Shown: in pieces, positions 20,253 through 30,289 of the stretch
Numbering within the stretch: position 1 is the stretch's first letter
Layout of the letters: every line of letters begins with the position of its first letter
Assembly (NCBI GenBank): GCA_040285825.1
Contig: JAUPSS010000011.1
Span: 1,065,658 to 1,129,657 of the forward strand
Source of the DNA: Eukaryota sp. TZLM1-RC
Taxonomy: Eukaryota > Metamonada: BaSk clade
Direction: 5' to 3'
DNA length: 64,000 nucleotides
Notes under the pieces: generated by a model
Told to the model about the DNA's origin: nothing
Database searches by the model: none
What the model saw: the letters and a program-made list of their open reading frames with translations, nothing else
Program-made: the position numbers and the translations under genes

Positions 20253-20786
20253 CTAGTCTTTTTTTACTGGTTTAAATGGATCAAAAACACGAGAACTACA
20301 AAACTTAAACACAATCAAAGCTATAATACACGCAACTAGACCACTGACCACCAAAGCTACCTTCCCTACCTGCCATGAGCACAACGGTACACCTCTCCTC
20401 ATTTCAATCAACTGAATGTCAATGAAAGGCGTTGGATCAATTTCCTTGATGATCACCTTTGTGCTGCATTTGGAAATTCTAAAGGAGGGATGTATAATCG
20501 TCTCATTGATGGTGAGATGTTGATCGCCCATATGAAAGTGTATTTTGAAATGCTGTGAATCTGAAAAAGTTCCATCATGTTTTAAGGCCTGAATGCACAA
20601 GATCTCTGGCCTAGCATCACCAAAGAGGAGTTTGATCTCATAGTCAGAGTTTGATGAACAATTTGCAACATCGATCAAAAATGGAGTGATTGGAGAAACA
20701 TGACGTAATGGTGCAGTCGGAGTCAAAACAAGACGTCTGGCTAGAGACAGTGACAAAAGAACAACAAGAATGTAGAGGGAGTGCAT
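20253..20786 (-). CDS. Small type I membrane protein, unknown family
   Basis: A 177-residue intact frame has an N-terminal signal peptide (MHSLYILVVLLSLSLARR), a lumenal region of about 115 residues with five Cys and an N-glycosylation sequon (NET), a C-terminal membrane segment (VALVVSGLVACIIALIVF) and a short basic tail ending KPVKKD. The KKxx-like end (VKKD) is close to but not a canonical ER-retrieval signal. No family was recognised. Its upstream region toward 20852 holds a MITE insertion that begins about 70 bp from the ATG. Confidence 0.6.
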   Translation of the reverse strand: MHSLYILVVLLSLSLARRLVLTPTAPLRHVSPITPFLIDVANCSSNSDYEIKLLFGDARPEILCIQALKHDGTFSDSQHFKIHFHMGDQHLTINETIIHPSFRISKCSTKVIIKEIDPTPFIDIQLIEMRRGVPLCSWQVGKVALVVSGLVACIIALIVFKFCSSRVFDPFKPVKKD

Positions 20787-20859
20787 TTCAATAGTAACTG
20801 AATTTTGTGAAAGTTGATTGATAAACGCCTAACTTTAGTGCATCTCACAGACTATCAAC

Positions 20860-21086
20860 CAGGGATGACTAAAATGATAAAGTACTTTAGTCACTTTACT
20901 CTACTTAAACTAAATAAAGTACTTTAATTCCATATTTTGGACCACTTTAGTCATCCCTGATTGGGAGCTGTCACTACTTTATCTCACTTTAAGCAACTTT
21001 ACTGCACAAAGTATAAAGTATAAGATAAAGCTTAAAGTAAATAAAGTACTTTAATTCCATATTTTGGACCGCTTTAGTCATCCCTG
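20860..21086. mobile_element. hAT-like MITE with 8-bp target duplication
   Basis: The element has 14-bp terminal inverted repeats, CAGGGATGACTAAA and TTTAGTCATCCCTG. It is flanked by CTATCAAC (20852..20859) and TTATCAAC (21087..21094), an 8-bp duplication with one mismatch. CAGGG-type ends and 8-bp duplications are typical of hAT transposons. A 49-bp direct repeat (20911..20959 and 21038..21086) occurs inside. It has no coding capacity. Confidence 0.75.
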
Positions 21087-21094
21087 TTATCAAC

Positions 21095-21787
21095 ACCAAC
21101 TATTATTTTCAATTTTCACTTAAGTCTGTTTTGATTTCTTGTTTTACTGGTGACCAAATCTTGTTTGTCCTAACATATCCATTAATAAAAATAATTCTAT
21201 TATTTGGCCAAATGGTTACATTCTTCTCAAGTTTCATCATCCTGGACTAAGCCTATTATCAGAATCACCCAAGCAAAGCTGACCAATGCTATTCCATCCT
21301 GCGCTCAGCAAGTAACCTTCACTTGTAAGAAAATGGAAAAAATCTTCCAGCTTTGCCTGTGACTGTGTTTTGAGATGCTAACACATTGACTGGAGCATTT
21401 CTATTTTATCTTTTGATTGAAAAAATCATTTTATTTAAAATAAATAGTAAACATTTTGATAAATATAACGTCCCCGTGTTTTCTATTTGACATTATAAAT
21501 TGAGAATAAATTTCAAACTGTTTCTTTACCATTGTTTTAGCATTTGCAACTTATATACATTCTGCATTCTTATGTAATCTGCTTGATATGGAGTCGAATG
21601 GATTATGAATGGTGTTTAAATTATTCAGATCAGACAAAACCCCAAGGAGTTCCCCATATAAGTGTTTAAAGAAAGGAACTAGTTTTGTTAGTACAAGGTT
21701 ATATGTTAGGAATCTTCCAAGGACTGTAGTGATTCACTATTGAATAGAATGGTATTTAGAGTGTTATTCAATCCGAAAAAGAGAGTA
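21095..21787. other. Intergenic, nothing recognised
   Basis: AT-rich sequence without a convincing frame, repeat or RNA gene on either strand. Confidence 0.5.
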
Positions 21788-22230
21788 TCAATTGCAATCA
21801 GTAGTCAAATCAGCTCTTTTAGACAGTTCCTCGAGGACCAATTCACCACATGAATCGCTGACGAAATGAGATGACAAAAGAGAATGGTCCTTGATGTGTG
21901 AATAGATTAGGTCCACCATGTTTGTGAAAGAAAGCTGCTTGCAACTGCAATCAATAATGTATACCGTCCTTCCCTGTGTCTTTAACAACCACGGCAAGCT
22001 AGGAAATGTGCTGTGGATTAAAGAAATGTTATTGTCTTTTGAAACAGTTACTGGTGGTGGCTAGGTGTTATCTATCACATCATTGCATTGAAAACCGTGA
22101 ACAAAGTCGACACATGGAGCATCCCATCCAACAGTTTAGAATTCTCCCATGTATTTTGATGAAATGTAAGTAACCATCAACCTAAGGACATCTTCTGTCA
22201 AAGGGAAATTATCAAGTCTACACCAAAATC
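21788..22230 (-). pseudogene. Unknown protein pseudogene with two in-frame stops
   Basis: One minus-strand frame reads coherently for about 145 codons: RLDNFPLTEDVLRLMVTYIS, then GWDAPCVDFVHGFQCNDVID, then VYIIDCSCKQLSFTNMVDLI, and ends at 21788. It is interrupted only by TAA after YMGEF (near 22133) and TAG after VIDNT (near 22064). The composition is protein-like throughout, so this looks like a recent pseudogene rather than chance. No family was recognised. It lies just downstream of the permuted-papain gene on the same strand. Confidence 0.5.
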
Positions 22231-22270
22231 TTTTTTTTACAAATTCAAAAAAATGAAACAAAGCTAACCC

Positions 22271-23755
22271 TTAACAATGATGTGGCATTCTAGGAACTGC
22301 GGGATCAATGAAACATCGTTCATTCATGGTACTATACATTGGAACACTATTGAACCCAGGAAGCTCAATCTTGTATCTTCCTAGAAACTGACAATAAGGT
22401 AGATCATCTACATTACAAACATCAGGTCTTTCTTCTTTATAGATTCCCAACATGTAGATGTCTCTGGGATGGAACTCCACGGCTTGCACTAAATGTGCCT
22501 TGTTGTTAGTTAGCCCATCAACAACACCAGCAGCTTTGAGAACTGAGATGACAAACGAGGAGCACTGGAGCGCGGGGAGACCATTATATGTCCAAGAATC
22601 TTGTTCTGGAATAGCAGATAGTTCTACAATATCAAGGTCATAATCATGGCAATACTCCAAAATCTCCGCAAAAGTTTTAAAATGACCTTCAGGCAAATCC
22701 AGGCGCTTTTCAAATCCCTTCAAAAGGTAGAGATCTCTGAATTCGGGGGCAAACGAATCAGTGAGAATACCTACAAAGGGTAACAGTACAGGACTAAGAG
22801 AACGAATATATGAATCATGATGAACCGAATCAAAGGCGGCAAATGCTTCCCCTAATGTGGAATAAGGATAATGCTTTTCTGCGACAAGGAAGTACTCCTA
22901 GGCTTTGCGTTCGTTGTAATATGATCTGGCCTCATCAGAAAGAGGTAACCAAACGGCGTGACATGTTTCAGGCGTACAGTCGAAATAAGAACCATTGATA
23001 GCTGATTTCATCCATTGTTTGAATGGTGTACGGAAGATGTTCTCTCCAAAACCACCTTCTTCCGGAGGTTGTGCTTCGGCAACAAACAGTTCATGTGTAT
23101 CAGGATCGCGTAAGAACATTGCAGCATGACCAGAACGAGAATTTGAACCAACCATGATGAGAGCTTCAATGTCATTGAAGTTTGTCATTGAGATGAGATC
23201 TCCTGACTTGATGTAGGGTTCTAGCTTTTCGTAGTCTACAAAAGGAACATGGCGACGTTGGTAACGGAAACCTTGCTGATCTTCAACAAGTTTCATAGTA
23301 GCTTTAGGATCCTTACGCTTAACGATGTTGTATAACTCAAAAGCATCACGAACATAGTTGATGATATTGAGGGATATCTGGAAGACATGAACACCAGAAG
23401 TTTGTGTTATTGCAAATTCTTCAGGGGTCAATTTCATGGAGATACGATGGTGTCCATGGCGGATGGCGGACTTCAACTTAAAGCTGACACCATTCGTGAT
23501 CAAAAACCAATCAATACATGTGTGGGATTTTGGATCTTTGGACATGATATCAATTTCAGCGTGATGGGAATCAAGCGTAAGCGATACTGTACTGACTTGG
23601 AAGCACTTTGCAGAAAATGTAACAGGGTGATTGGGCAATGCCGAACCAAGATAAACTGGTACAGCATCCAGATATTTGTTTGATTCAGATAAAGTGGCAC
23701 TAGCGAGCACAACACAGATACATACGAGGAGGATTGACAACACAGAGAGAGGCAT
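22271..23755 (-). pseudogene. Secreted permuted papain-like (YiiX/NlpC-type) hydrolase with one in-frame TAG
   Basis: I chose ATG 23755, which gives a clean signal peptide (MPLSVLSILLVCICVVLASA); the frame is open to 23788. The N-terminal ~180 residues form an unknown beta-rich domain. The C-terminal enzyme has the circularly permuted order His, acid, Cys: SGHAAMFL, FVAEAQPPEEGG, then LQCSSFVISVLKAAGV. A single TAG at 22898..22900 falls between NERKA and EYFLVAEKHYPYSTLGEAF. The frame is continuous across it, and both halves fit the family (A-x-Y-F...PY). The stop separates His from the catalytic Cys, so normal termination would give an inactive protein. Readthrough, a recent nonsense mutation or a sequence error are all possible. 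Substrates of the family are amide or lipid bonds. Confidence 0.7.
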
Positions 23756-23807
23756 CTGATAACCTGGAAATAAATCAAATGATTTCAATCATGTTGATCA
23801 CGATTCT

Positions 23808-24013
23808 GGTTCAATAAATTTAGTCCCATTAGTTATGAGTTCTTTCGTTATGTGTGCAAGTTCAATAAATTAAGAGATGTAGAATCATGTTGATAAGATT
23901 CATTGGATTATGATTCTATGTTAAGCAACATCTTTTTTTGTTTTTGAAGTATTTATTGAATTTGCACACTTAATTAAATTAACTCATAAGTAATAGGATG
24001 ACTATCATTGAAC
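23808..24013. repeat. Palindromic MITE-like repeat (about 205 bp)
   Basis: The left half (GGTTCAATAAATTTAGTCCC, GTTATGAG, GTGTGCAAGTTCAATAAAT, TAGAATCATG) is mirrored in the right half (CATTGAACC, GGATGACTATC, CTCATAAGTAATAGG, ATTTATTGAATTTGCACAC, ATGATTCTA). The two arms meet near 23905. It has no coding capacity. It lies upstream of the permuted-papain gene. Confidence 0.6.
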
Positions 24014-24029
24014 CAAGATTTCCCCTACA

Positions 24030-25060
24030 AAATCTTGATCTGCTTGCTGTCTAGCTAAAGCTTCTCTTATTCTATTGAAGAATCGAGGTAATCTATTAAT
24101 TAGGCAAATCGAATCCGTGAACGCCATAAAAAAATATCAAATCTTTTCATTGTTTTTTCTTGCACCATTTTTTGGAAGTCATTATAAAAAGTTTCTGCTT
24201 CATCTGATAATCTTCCATTTATCGAAAATGGGAAAGCCTTTTATTTAATATATTTTCAATAACTTGATCCAATTCATTATATCGATTATGTAACCATGTT
24301 CTTTCTCCATCAATATGATCCATTTGATTCTTTATAGTATTCAAATAGTCAACTAAAGATGAATCGATATATTCCGCAAGGGAAGTTACAATTTCACCAA
24401 AAATTTCTTCAATTTTATTAATAACAGCTTGAATATTAACACCATCTTGATTTTGTATATTATTAATTAATGTCATAAGTTCTTCGATTTCATTATCTTT
24501 TTTTAATAATTCACGACGAACACTTTCATTTATTTCAAAAACTTTGGCTTGGCGTTCGTAATTTAAATCATCAATATGTTTTTAATATTCTTGTTTCAAC
24601 CTCGTTATGTGTCTCTGGTATTGATGTTCTAATTGATCTTTTGTTCAATTAAAGTTATTTTCATTTATTTGATTTTTTTGTTTTCAGATGCTGCATGTCT
24701 TGGAAATGATTGAATTTTAAATCACTTATTTGGTCATGATGATCGAATTTCAATTTCTGTATTTCTACATTATGTTGACTTTCCATTACTTTAATTGCAT
24801 CTTCTGACATTTTTTATAATGTTGCTCCCTTTCATTTTGCGTAATCTTCATGTTTTTGTTAACCTCTTGTAGTTTAGCTTGTGCAAATTCACAATTCAAA
24901 TCAGCACTTCCTCAATTCAATTCACTCATATGTTCTTGTAGAATAAGAAAATGGTTTGCAATTCACGAATATTATCTTGATTTTTCGAATTACATTCATG
25001 AAATCTGGTGTCTTATTAAGCTCTTCTTTTAATGTGTTATTAATGTTATTCATACTTTTG
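24030..25060 (-). pseudogene. Decayed coiled-coil protein gene in AT-rich island
   Basis: Read on the minus strand from about 25053 (MNNINNTLKEELNKTPDF), fragments in shifting frames keep heptad-rich text such as FEINESVRRELLKKDNEIEE, the intact stretch 24219..24476 (MTLINNIQNQDGVNIQAVIN) and, after another frameshift, GRLSDEAETFYNDFQKMVQE and LPRFFNRIREALARQQADQD. At least three frameshifts or stops break it. It stands divergent to the fragment at 25077 and resembles the coiled-coil part of the gene at 36365..38187. Base composition is much more AT-rich than the neighbouring host genes. Confidence 0.5.
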
Positions 25061-25076
25061 AGTCGAATTAATTAGC

Positions 25077-25478
25077 ATGGTAAACTCTAATCAATGTGTT
25101 GTTTTTAGTGAGGGAGAATATGAATTGTATAACAAATACAACAACACAATAGAAACGAATAGAAGCGATGATGAATTTGAAAATAATAATGAAAAATGGA
25201 GACATGATTTGTTGGTGTTTAATTTTAATCGGTTAAAATCCTGTGCAACAGAAAAAATGGGAGATGTTGGTGAAAAAATTAATCAAATGATTAATAAAAC
25301 TGTTGGTGAACTTATTGCTCTTAGTCCTAGTGATGAAATTTATTATGATGCAGGAAAAGATGCAAAGAAGGAAAATAGTTATTATGTTATTATCAACGAA
25401 CATAACGACACTATTGATGATCTAAGAACAGATGATTTCAGCAAAATGTTGATTGATGAAATCTACAGAATCAGTACA
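25077..25478 (+). pseudogene. Fragment of unknown AT-rich island protein, fused to LINE C
   Basis: From ATG 25077 the frame reads NSNQCVVFSEGEYELYNKYN, NEKWRHDLLVFNFNRL and DDFSKMLIDEIYRI, clearly homologous to 36896..37270. It then passes without a stop into LINE C sequence at about 25480, producing a chimeric 379-codon frame. The host protein's remaining C-terminal part is missing. Function is unknown. Confidence 0.6.
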
Positions 25479-26270
25479 TTTAACTTCTTTGCCAATTTCC
25501 GTCATATCGTGAGTTGTAAGAAATTTCCCCAATATAGGTCAGTTCTTCATAATGCCGTTCGTGATGTGACATATGAGATGTTCAAGTGTTACAATTTTAG
25601 TTGCAAAGCAGAACCTTTGTTGAAGCATTATAGTGATGATAATCTGTTTAATTCACGTCGAGGTGATTTAATTGCTCCTTTTGTGGATTCCTGTCAAGTT
25701 GTTGTTGTTTCCTCTACAGTTGATCCCTTTGCTTTTGTTTATCGCGATGATGTTTTACTTCGTATTAATGGTCATTTAAACAAGGCTGAAGATCGTAAGA
25801 CAGATAAATATACTGAGATATTAATTGATTTAAATAAGAATCTTTACTCGAAGTTTTCGTTTGTTTCTTTTGCCTTTTCGATTTTTGGCAGAAGATTTCA
25901 GGCTGAAGATCGTAAGACAGATAAATATACTGAGATATTAATTGATTTAAATAAGAATCTTTACTCGAAGTTTTCGTTTGTTTCTTTTGCCTTGTCGATT
26001 TTTGGCAACATTGGACAATCCGCCTTGAGTTTCATCAATGATTTTGGTAATTTATGTCGTTCAAGTGGTGACAATTTTGTAGGGAATTTATGTAAGAATC
26101 GTATCATTTTCGCTTTGTACAGAAGTGTTCCCAAATACTTGAGTTTAATGATGTCCAATCTGTATAAGAATTCATCAAGAGTTGCAGTGGAGAATTTTGT
26201 TTCTTATGTGTTTTAGTTTGTTCTGTTTTGTGTTGATTCTGCGTAGAAAATCAATATATGTTTTTAAAAA
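25479..26270 (+). mobile_element. LINE family C 3' copy with 117-bp internal duplication
   Basis: This encodes the knuckle remnant (FRHIVSC), VRDVTYEMFKCYNF, the endonuclease core SRRGDLIAPFVDSCQVVVV and the tail to FVSYVF (stop 26216), then a 3' UTR and A-run. A 39-codon segment (AEDRKTDKYTEILIDLNKNL and following) is duplicated in frame, with copies starting at 25785 and 25902. The join to LINE A follows at about 26275. Confidence 0.8.
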
Positions 26271-26985
26271 AAACAGTCACAATTTCTCACAAAAATGTTG
26301 TTACGCTTTCCCATATTTTAAACTGTAAGTATTTTATAACTTATCGCTCAATTGTTCATGACTCATTTCGTGATCAATTATATACCATGTGCAAAAGTTT
26401 CAATATAGAGGCATTTATTGAGCCACTAGTACGTAAGCTGTCTTCAGATCAAACAGATGATTCCTTTGGTAAAAGAAGGGCAGATTTAGTAGCTCCAGGG
26501 ATCGATGGTGTTCTCAATGTTGTAGATGTTGTCTCAGTTGATCTTTGCAAAAAATCTGCTGTTCGTTTAGCGCATTCCGTTGAGTTGCCGTTATCTAACG
26601 CCGAAAAAAGAAGATAAAAAATATTAAAAACCTTTGGCACAGTTAGGCAGAGTGGAACATGTGAAATATCAGTTTGTGCCGTTTGTAATTTCTCTTTTTG
26701 GCAATATTGGACCTTCAGGGTTGCACTTTTTTGAAAATTTTAAAAAAGTGTTACTGAATAGGTCTGGTAAAACAATAAACTCCACTTTCTGGTTAAATAG
26801 AATTGTTTTTTGCATTTTCAAGTCTATTCCAACAATGATTTCAAAGGCACTTTTAGCTATTGGTGTAGAATATGAACGTAATGCTGTGAATAGGTTCAGT
26901 AATAGTGAGGCTTGTTTGGAGGATATTGAATTCTAGATGGGTGTTTTTATCTCAATAAATATTCCTGTTTTAAAAAAATCAACAA
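26271..26985 (+). mobile_element. LINE family A 3' fragment
   Basis: This carries the knuckle-endonuclease region (26258..26617: KNVVTLSHILNC, RRADLVAPGIDG) and, after a frameshift near 26615, the C-terminal part to CLEDIEF at 26936 plus 3' UTR. It begins right after the A-rich tail of LINE C. Compared with other A copies, Cys at the first knuckle position is lost (SHKNVV). Confidence 0.8.
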
Positions 26986-28130
26986 CAAATTATCAAAAGC
27001 ATTCCTGGCAGTTGTTTGGATCAATTCAGTATATCAATCTAAATGACTTGACATTCCAAATATTGAATGAATTGACTTTGTGTAGTTCGTGAAGAGGGTG
27101 ATGGGTAAATATCTTTATCATGTATGAAAAATTTACTGTTTGAGTGACAACTTCGTTTTGATCATATTCCTTTGAATGAATCACATCCTTCATTAATTTC
27201 TCCTGAAAACATGGTGCAGGAACTACCTGTTGATGTGTGGAATAAATGTTTTCCTTCAAGTTTGCCTTCTGTACCTTCGAGATCTTTTACCAATCTTCAT
27301 CTTGCTGTTGTGAAAATACAGAAGTCTGTTCTAATGGGTTTTGAAGACCTAGATTTTTCTAAACGACTTAGTGTGACTAAGATTAATAATCCCGTCTTTG
27401 CTGCCTTTTTATCAGACATCCAGAACTGCACTAGTTTAATATCTCAGCAACCAAGGCTATTTGGTCTTCTCTTAACAAATGATGCTTGAAAACAAAACAT
27501 GCGGTTGAGATTAGGGATGTATTCAAGTGGTCTTTTGGACAATTCTTATTGTATTTGTAACAAAAAACCTACTGCCAATTTCCGTCATATTGTGAGCTGT
27601 AAGAAACTTCTCCAACATAGGTCAGGTCAGTTCTTCATAATGCCGTTTGTGATGTGGCATTTGAGATGTTCAAGTGTTACAATTTTAGGTGCAAAGTAGA
27701 ACCGTTGTTGAAGCATTATAGCGATAATAATCTATTTAATTCATGTGGAGGTGATTTAATTGCTCCTATTGTGGAGTCCTCCCAAGTTGTTGTTGATTTC
27801 ACTGCAGTTGAAACCTTCGCTTTTATTTATCGTGATGATGTTTTACTTCGTACTAATGGTCATTTAAACAAGGCTGAAGATCGTCAGAGAGATAAATATA
27901 ATGAGATCTTAAATGATTTAAATAAGAATCATTACTCAAAGTTTTCGTTGTTTCCATTTGCCTTTTCTATTTTTGTCAACATTGGACAGTTCGCCTTGCA
28001 TTTTATCAATGATTTTGGTAATTTGTGTCGTTCAAGTGGTAACAATTTTCGCTGTGTACAGAAGCGCTCCCAAATAATTTTGTTTCTTATGTGCTTTAGT
28101 TTGATTTGATTCTGGGTAGAAAATCAATAT
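26986..28130 (+). mobile_element. LINE family C fragment (broken)
   Basis: Fragments 27172..27489 (LPVDVWNKCFPSSLPSVPSR), 27499..27699 and 27654..28109 together cover the connection region, knuckle (CICNKKPTANFRHIVSC) and endonuclease. A TGA replaces Trp at 27487 and a 5-nt duplication (GGTCAGGTCA near 27622) breaks the frame. The tail has the ~36-nt deletion seen in array subfamily A. It joins LINE D at about 28135. Confidence 0.8.
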
Positions 28131-28945
28131 TGTTGTTAAAAATACCCGAATGTCTCTCTGTTTATGGACTTTTGTTAAAAGACAATGAATGGCTTCTAAA
28201 CATGCGTTTTCGTTGTTTTCTGTGGCCAAACAATTTGCCCAATCATTTAACTTGTAAATGTGGTAAACCGCTTTTGTTTACTCATCTTTTGAACTGTAAA
28301 CATTTCATTACGTTTAGAAGCAAAGTGCATAATAACGTCAGGGACCAAATTTATGTAATGTGCAAATCATATCGAGTAGATTCCTTTTTAGAACCGCTGT
28401 TATCAAAATTAATTCTTGATGATCCCAATATTGATAGTACACGTTACAACAGAGCTTCTATGGGTCTGACTAGAGGTGATCTAGTTGTTCCTGGTTTAAA
28501 TGGTAGTTTTACTATTTTGGACGCCATGTCTATTGACCCTTGTAATTCCTCTAACGTACATTTCATTAACTCGGATGTAAATAATCCTCTTCTTGCAGGC
28601 GAAAAATATAAAATTGCTAAATATGCGAAACCCATTTCCTCGGTTAATGAAAATTCTCATGCCCAATATAATTTATGTCCATTTGTTTTTTCTTTGCTTG
28701 GATCTCTAGGTAAGGCAAGAACTGGAAGAATTTTCAATCGTGTTTACTGGCAAAACAGGATTGTATTTTCTATTTTTAAGGGAATGGTAACACTAATTTC
28801 TGATTCACTATCTTCTTTTGGGAAATTTTCTGAATCTTTAGCGATTAATTGTTTTGATGTAGGGGAGGCAGGTTTTGAGGATGTGGAGTTTTAATTGTGT
28901 ATTTCATATTTGTTGTTGAATAAAAATAAAATAATTGAAAAAAAA
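28131..28945 (+). mobile_element. LINE family D 3' copy
   Basis: The frame 28106..28894 carries the knuckle CKCGKPLLFTHLLNC, VHNNVRDQIYVMCKSY, the endonuclease core LTRGDLVVPGLNGSFTILDAMSID, KIAKYAKPI and the end GFEDVEF, then a 3' UTR with an A-rich tail. An internal deletion after GSLGKA removes about 43 nt that the copy at 35480 retains. It starts at the tail of LINE C, same orientation. Confidence 0.85.
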
Positions 28946-29110
28946 ATTTTCACAAAAGGAAATTTTTGCGAATAACACGCAAAATCAAGATCCACAAAAA
29001 CCTAAAATGCCCAATCTTCAGAATCACCCTCACTGATCAAGCACCATGCAGTCAGACCCGGAAAGTGGAAACGGAAATGCTGGCTCCCACTTTCGGGTCC
29101 CCTGTTGCCC
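28946..29110 (+). repeat. Array-unit flank sequence outside the array
   Basis: From ACAAAAGGAAATTTTTGCG through the CCGGAAAGTGG...CCCACTTT hairpin this matches the segment that follows LINE C in every array unit (for example 46672..46830). Here it follows LINE D instead. Confidence 0.8.
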
Positions 29111-30289
29111 CTTTAAGCAAGGCTTCATACACCTGGACCCGATTATTACAATCCAGGGCTTCCCTCCAAGCAAACCTTCGGCCAATCACGCCTTTCCACA
29201 GCTCCTCCCCGAACAACCTTCTATTCCCACGCCTCCACCGCCCCAGCAGTAGGCTCATATAACACGTAACCCACTCAATAGAAAATCGTATGGATGAAAA
29301 TCCCCACTCTCCACACCCCTGCCCCTGGTTCATATGACATGTCACTTGCCACATCCAAACCTTGCTCCTCTCTTTGCTCCAGATTTGTTAGATTTCAACA
29401 ATTCAAAGTTTGAAACCAGAAGTTTGAAAATAAATGAAGATAACTGACAGATGTCGAGGGAGTAGTAAGCAAACTTGAAAGAAAACGCTTAGTTCACACA
29501 TTATTAGGTAAGAGATCCACATATTGGATCAATCGGACTACGAACTAGTCCGTTCGAACGAACTACGGACTAGCCTACTCTGAAACTAAACGGACAAACA
29601 ATTGACTAGACTAGCCAATCAACTAATCTCTAGTCCTTAGTTCATTCAAATGCACTACGGACTAGTTCTCAGTTCGATTGAAGGCACTACGGACTACCTC
29701 GTGAAACAACTCAGTTTACAATAAATTTGATTAATCATATGGTTTTTTGCCCATCTCAATTTATTATTAATTACAGAGTCAGTAATGAATTGAAGTATTG
29801 GTTTTGTTGTTATTATACTGCACAACAGCACTAGATATTTCACCATAATCCTCCTCTATTTGTCTAATGTACAAGCAAAAACTGCTCGTTTATTCAATAT
29901 ATTTATACTCTGGTTTCAACTCATGCAGATCCCTATTAGGACCAGATATGGTCGTGATGAAATTCAGATCTTGGTGTTATCATCATCATTGCACATCGCA
30001 TTGCATAAGTTCTACCGTTACAATCTTTCATTGTTAATCATTGGGTGAAGTGTTGTTTTGAATATGTTTATCCATAATTTGTGTTTGATTACATGATAAA
30101 CATGACATTTTGTTTTTAAAATATAAAATATTGAATTTAAATTTCTATTTCAATTCAGCTCTTATAGTATTTCCTGGTGGTGATTGTTTAAATGGAACAA
30201 AAATAAGATTTGGTGATCTAATACGTATTTAATGTCATCTCTATTGTGATGAATACTACTATTATTTTCAACTTTAATGTTTTCAATAT
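29111..30289. other. Intergenic: GC-richer patch and CTACGGACTA repeats
   Basis: 29111..29350 is noticeably more GC-rich than the surroundings and has no convincing gene. Between 29530 and 29700 the motif CTACGGACTA and its relatives (ACTAGTCCGTTCG) recur in direct and inverted orientation, suggesting a decayed MITE. From 30060 on the sequence is very AT-rich; a minus-strand stretch near 30220..30150 reads SPNLIFVPFKQSPPGNTIRA and may be the end of a decayed gene. Confidence 0.4.

Noticed and set aside
22898-22900. Reassignment of TAG to a sense codon
   Set aside because: TAG ends the saposin and gypsy frames normally, and TAA and TGA interruptions also occur in relics, so no single codon is reassigned.
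29052-29354. 100-codon minus-strand ORF in the GC-richer patch
   Set aside because: No recognisable domain, and it starts in the repeat flank; not supported as a gene.
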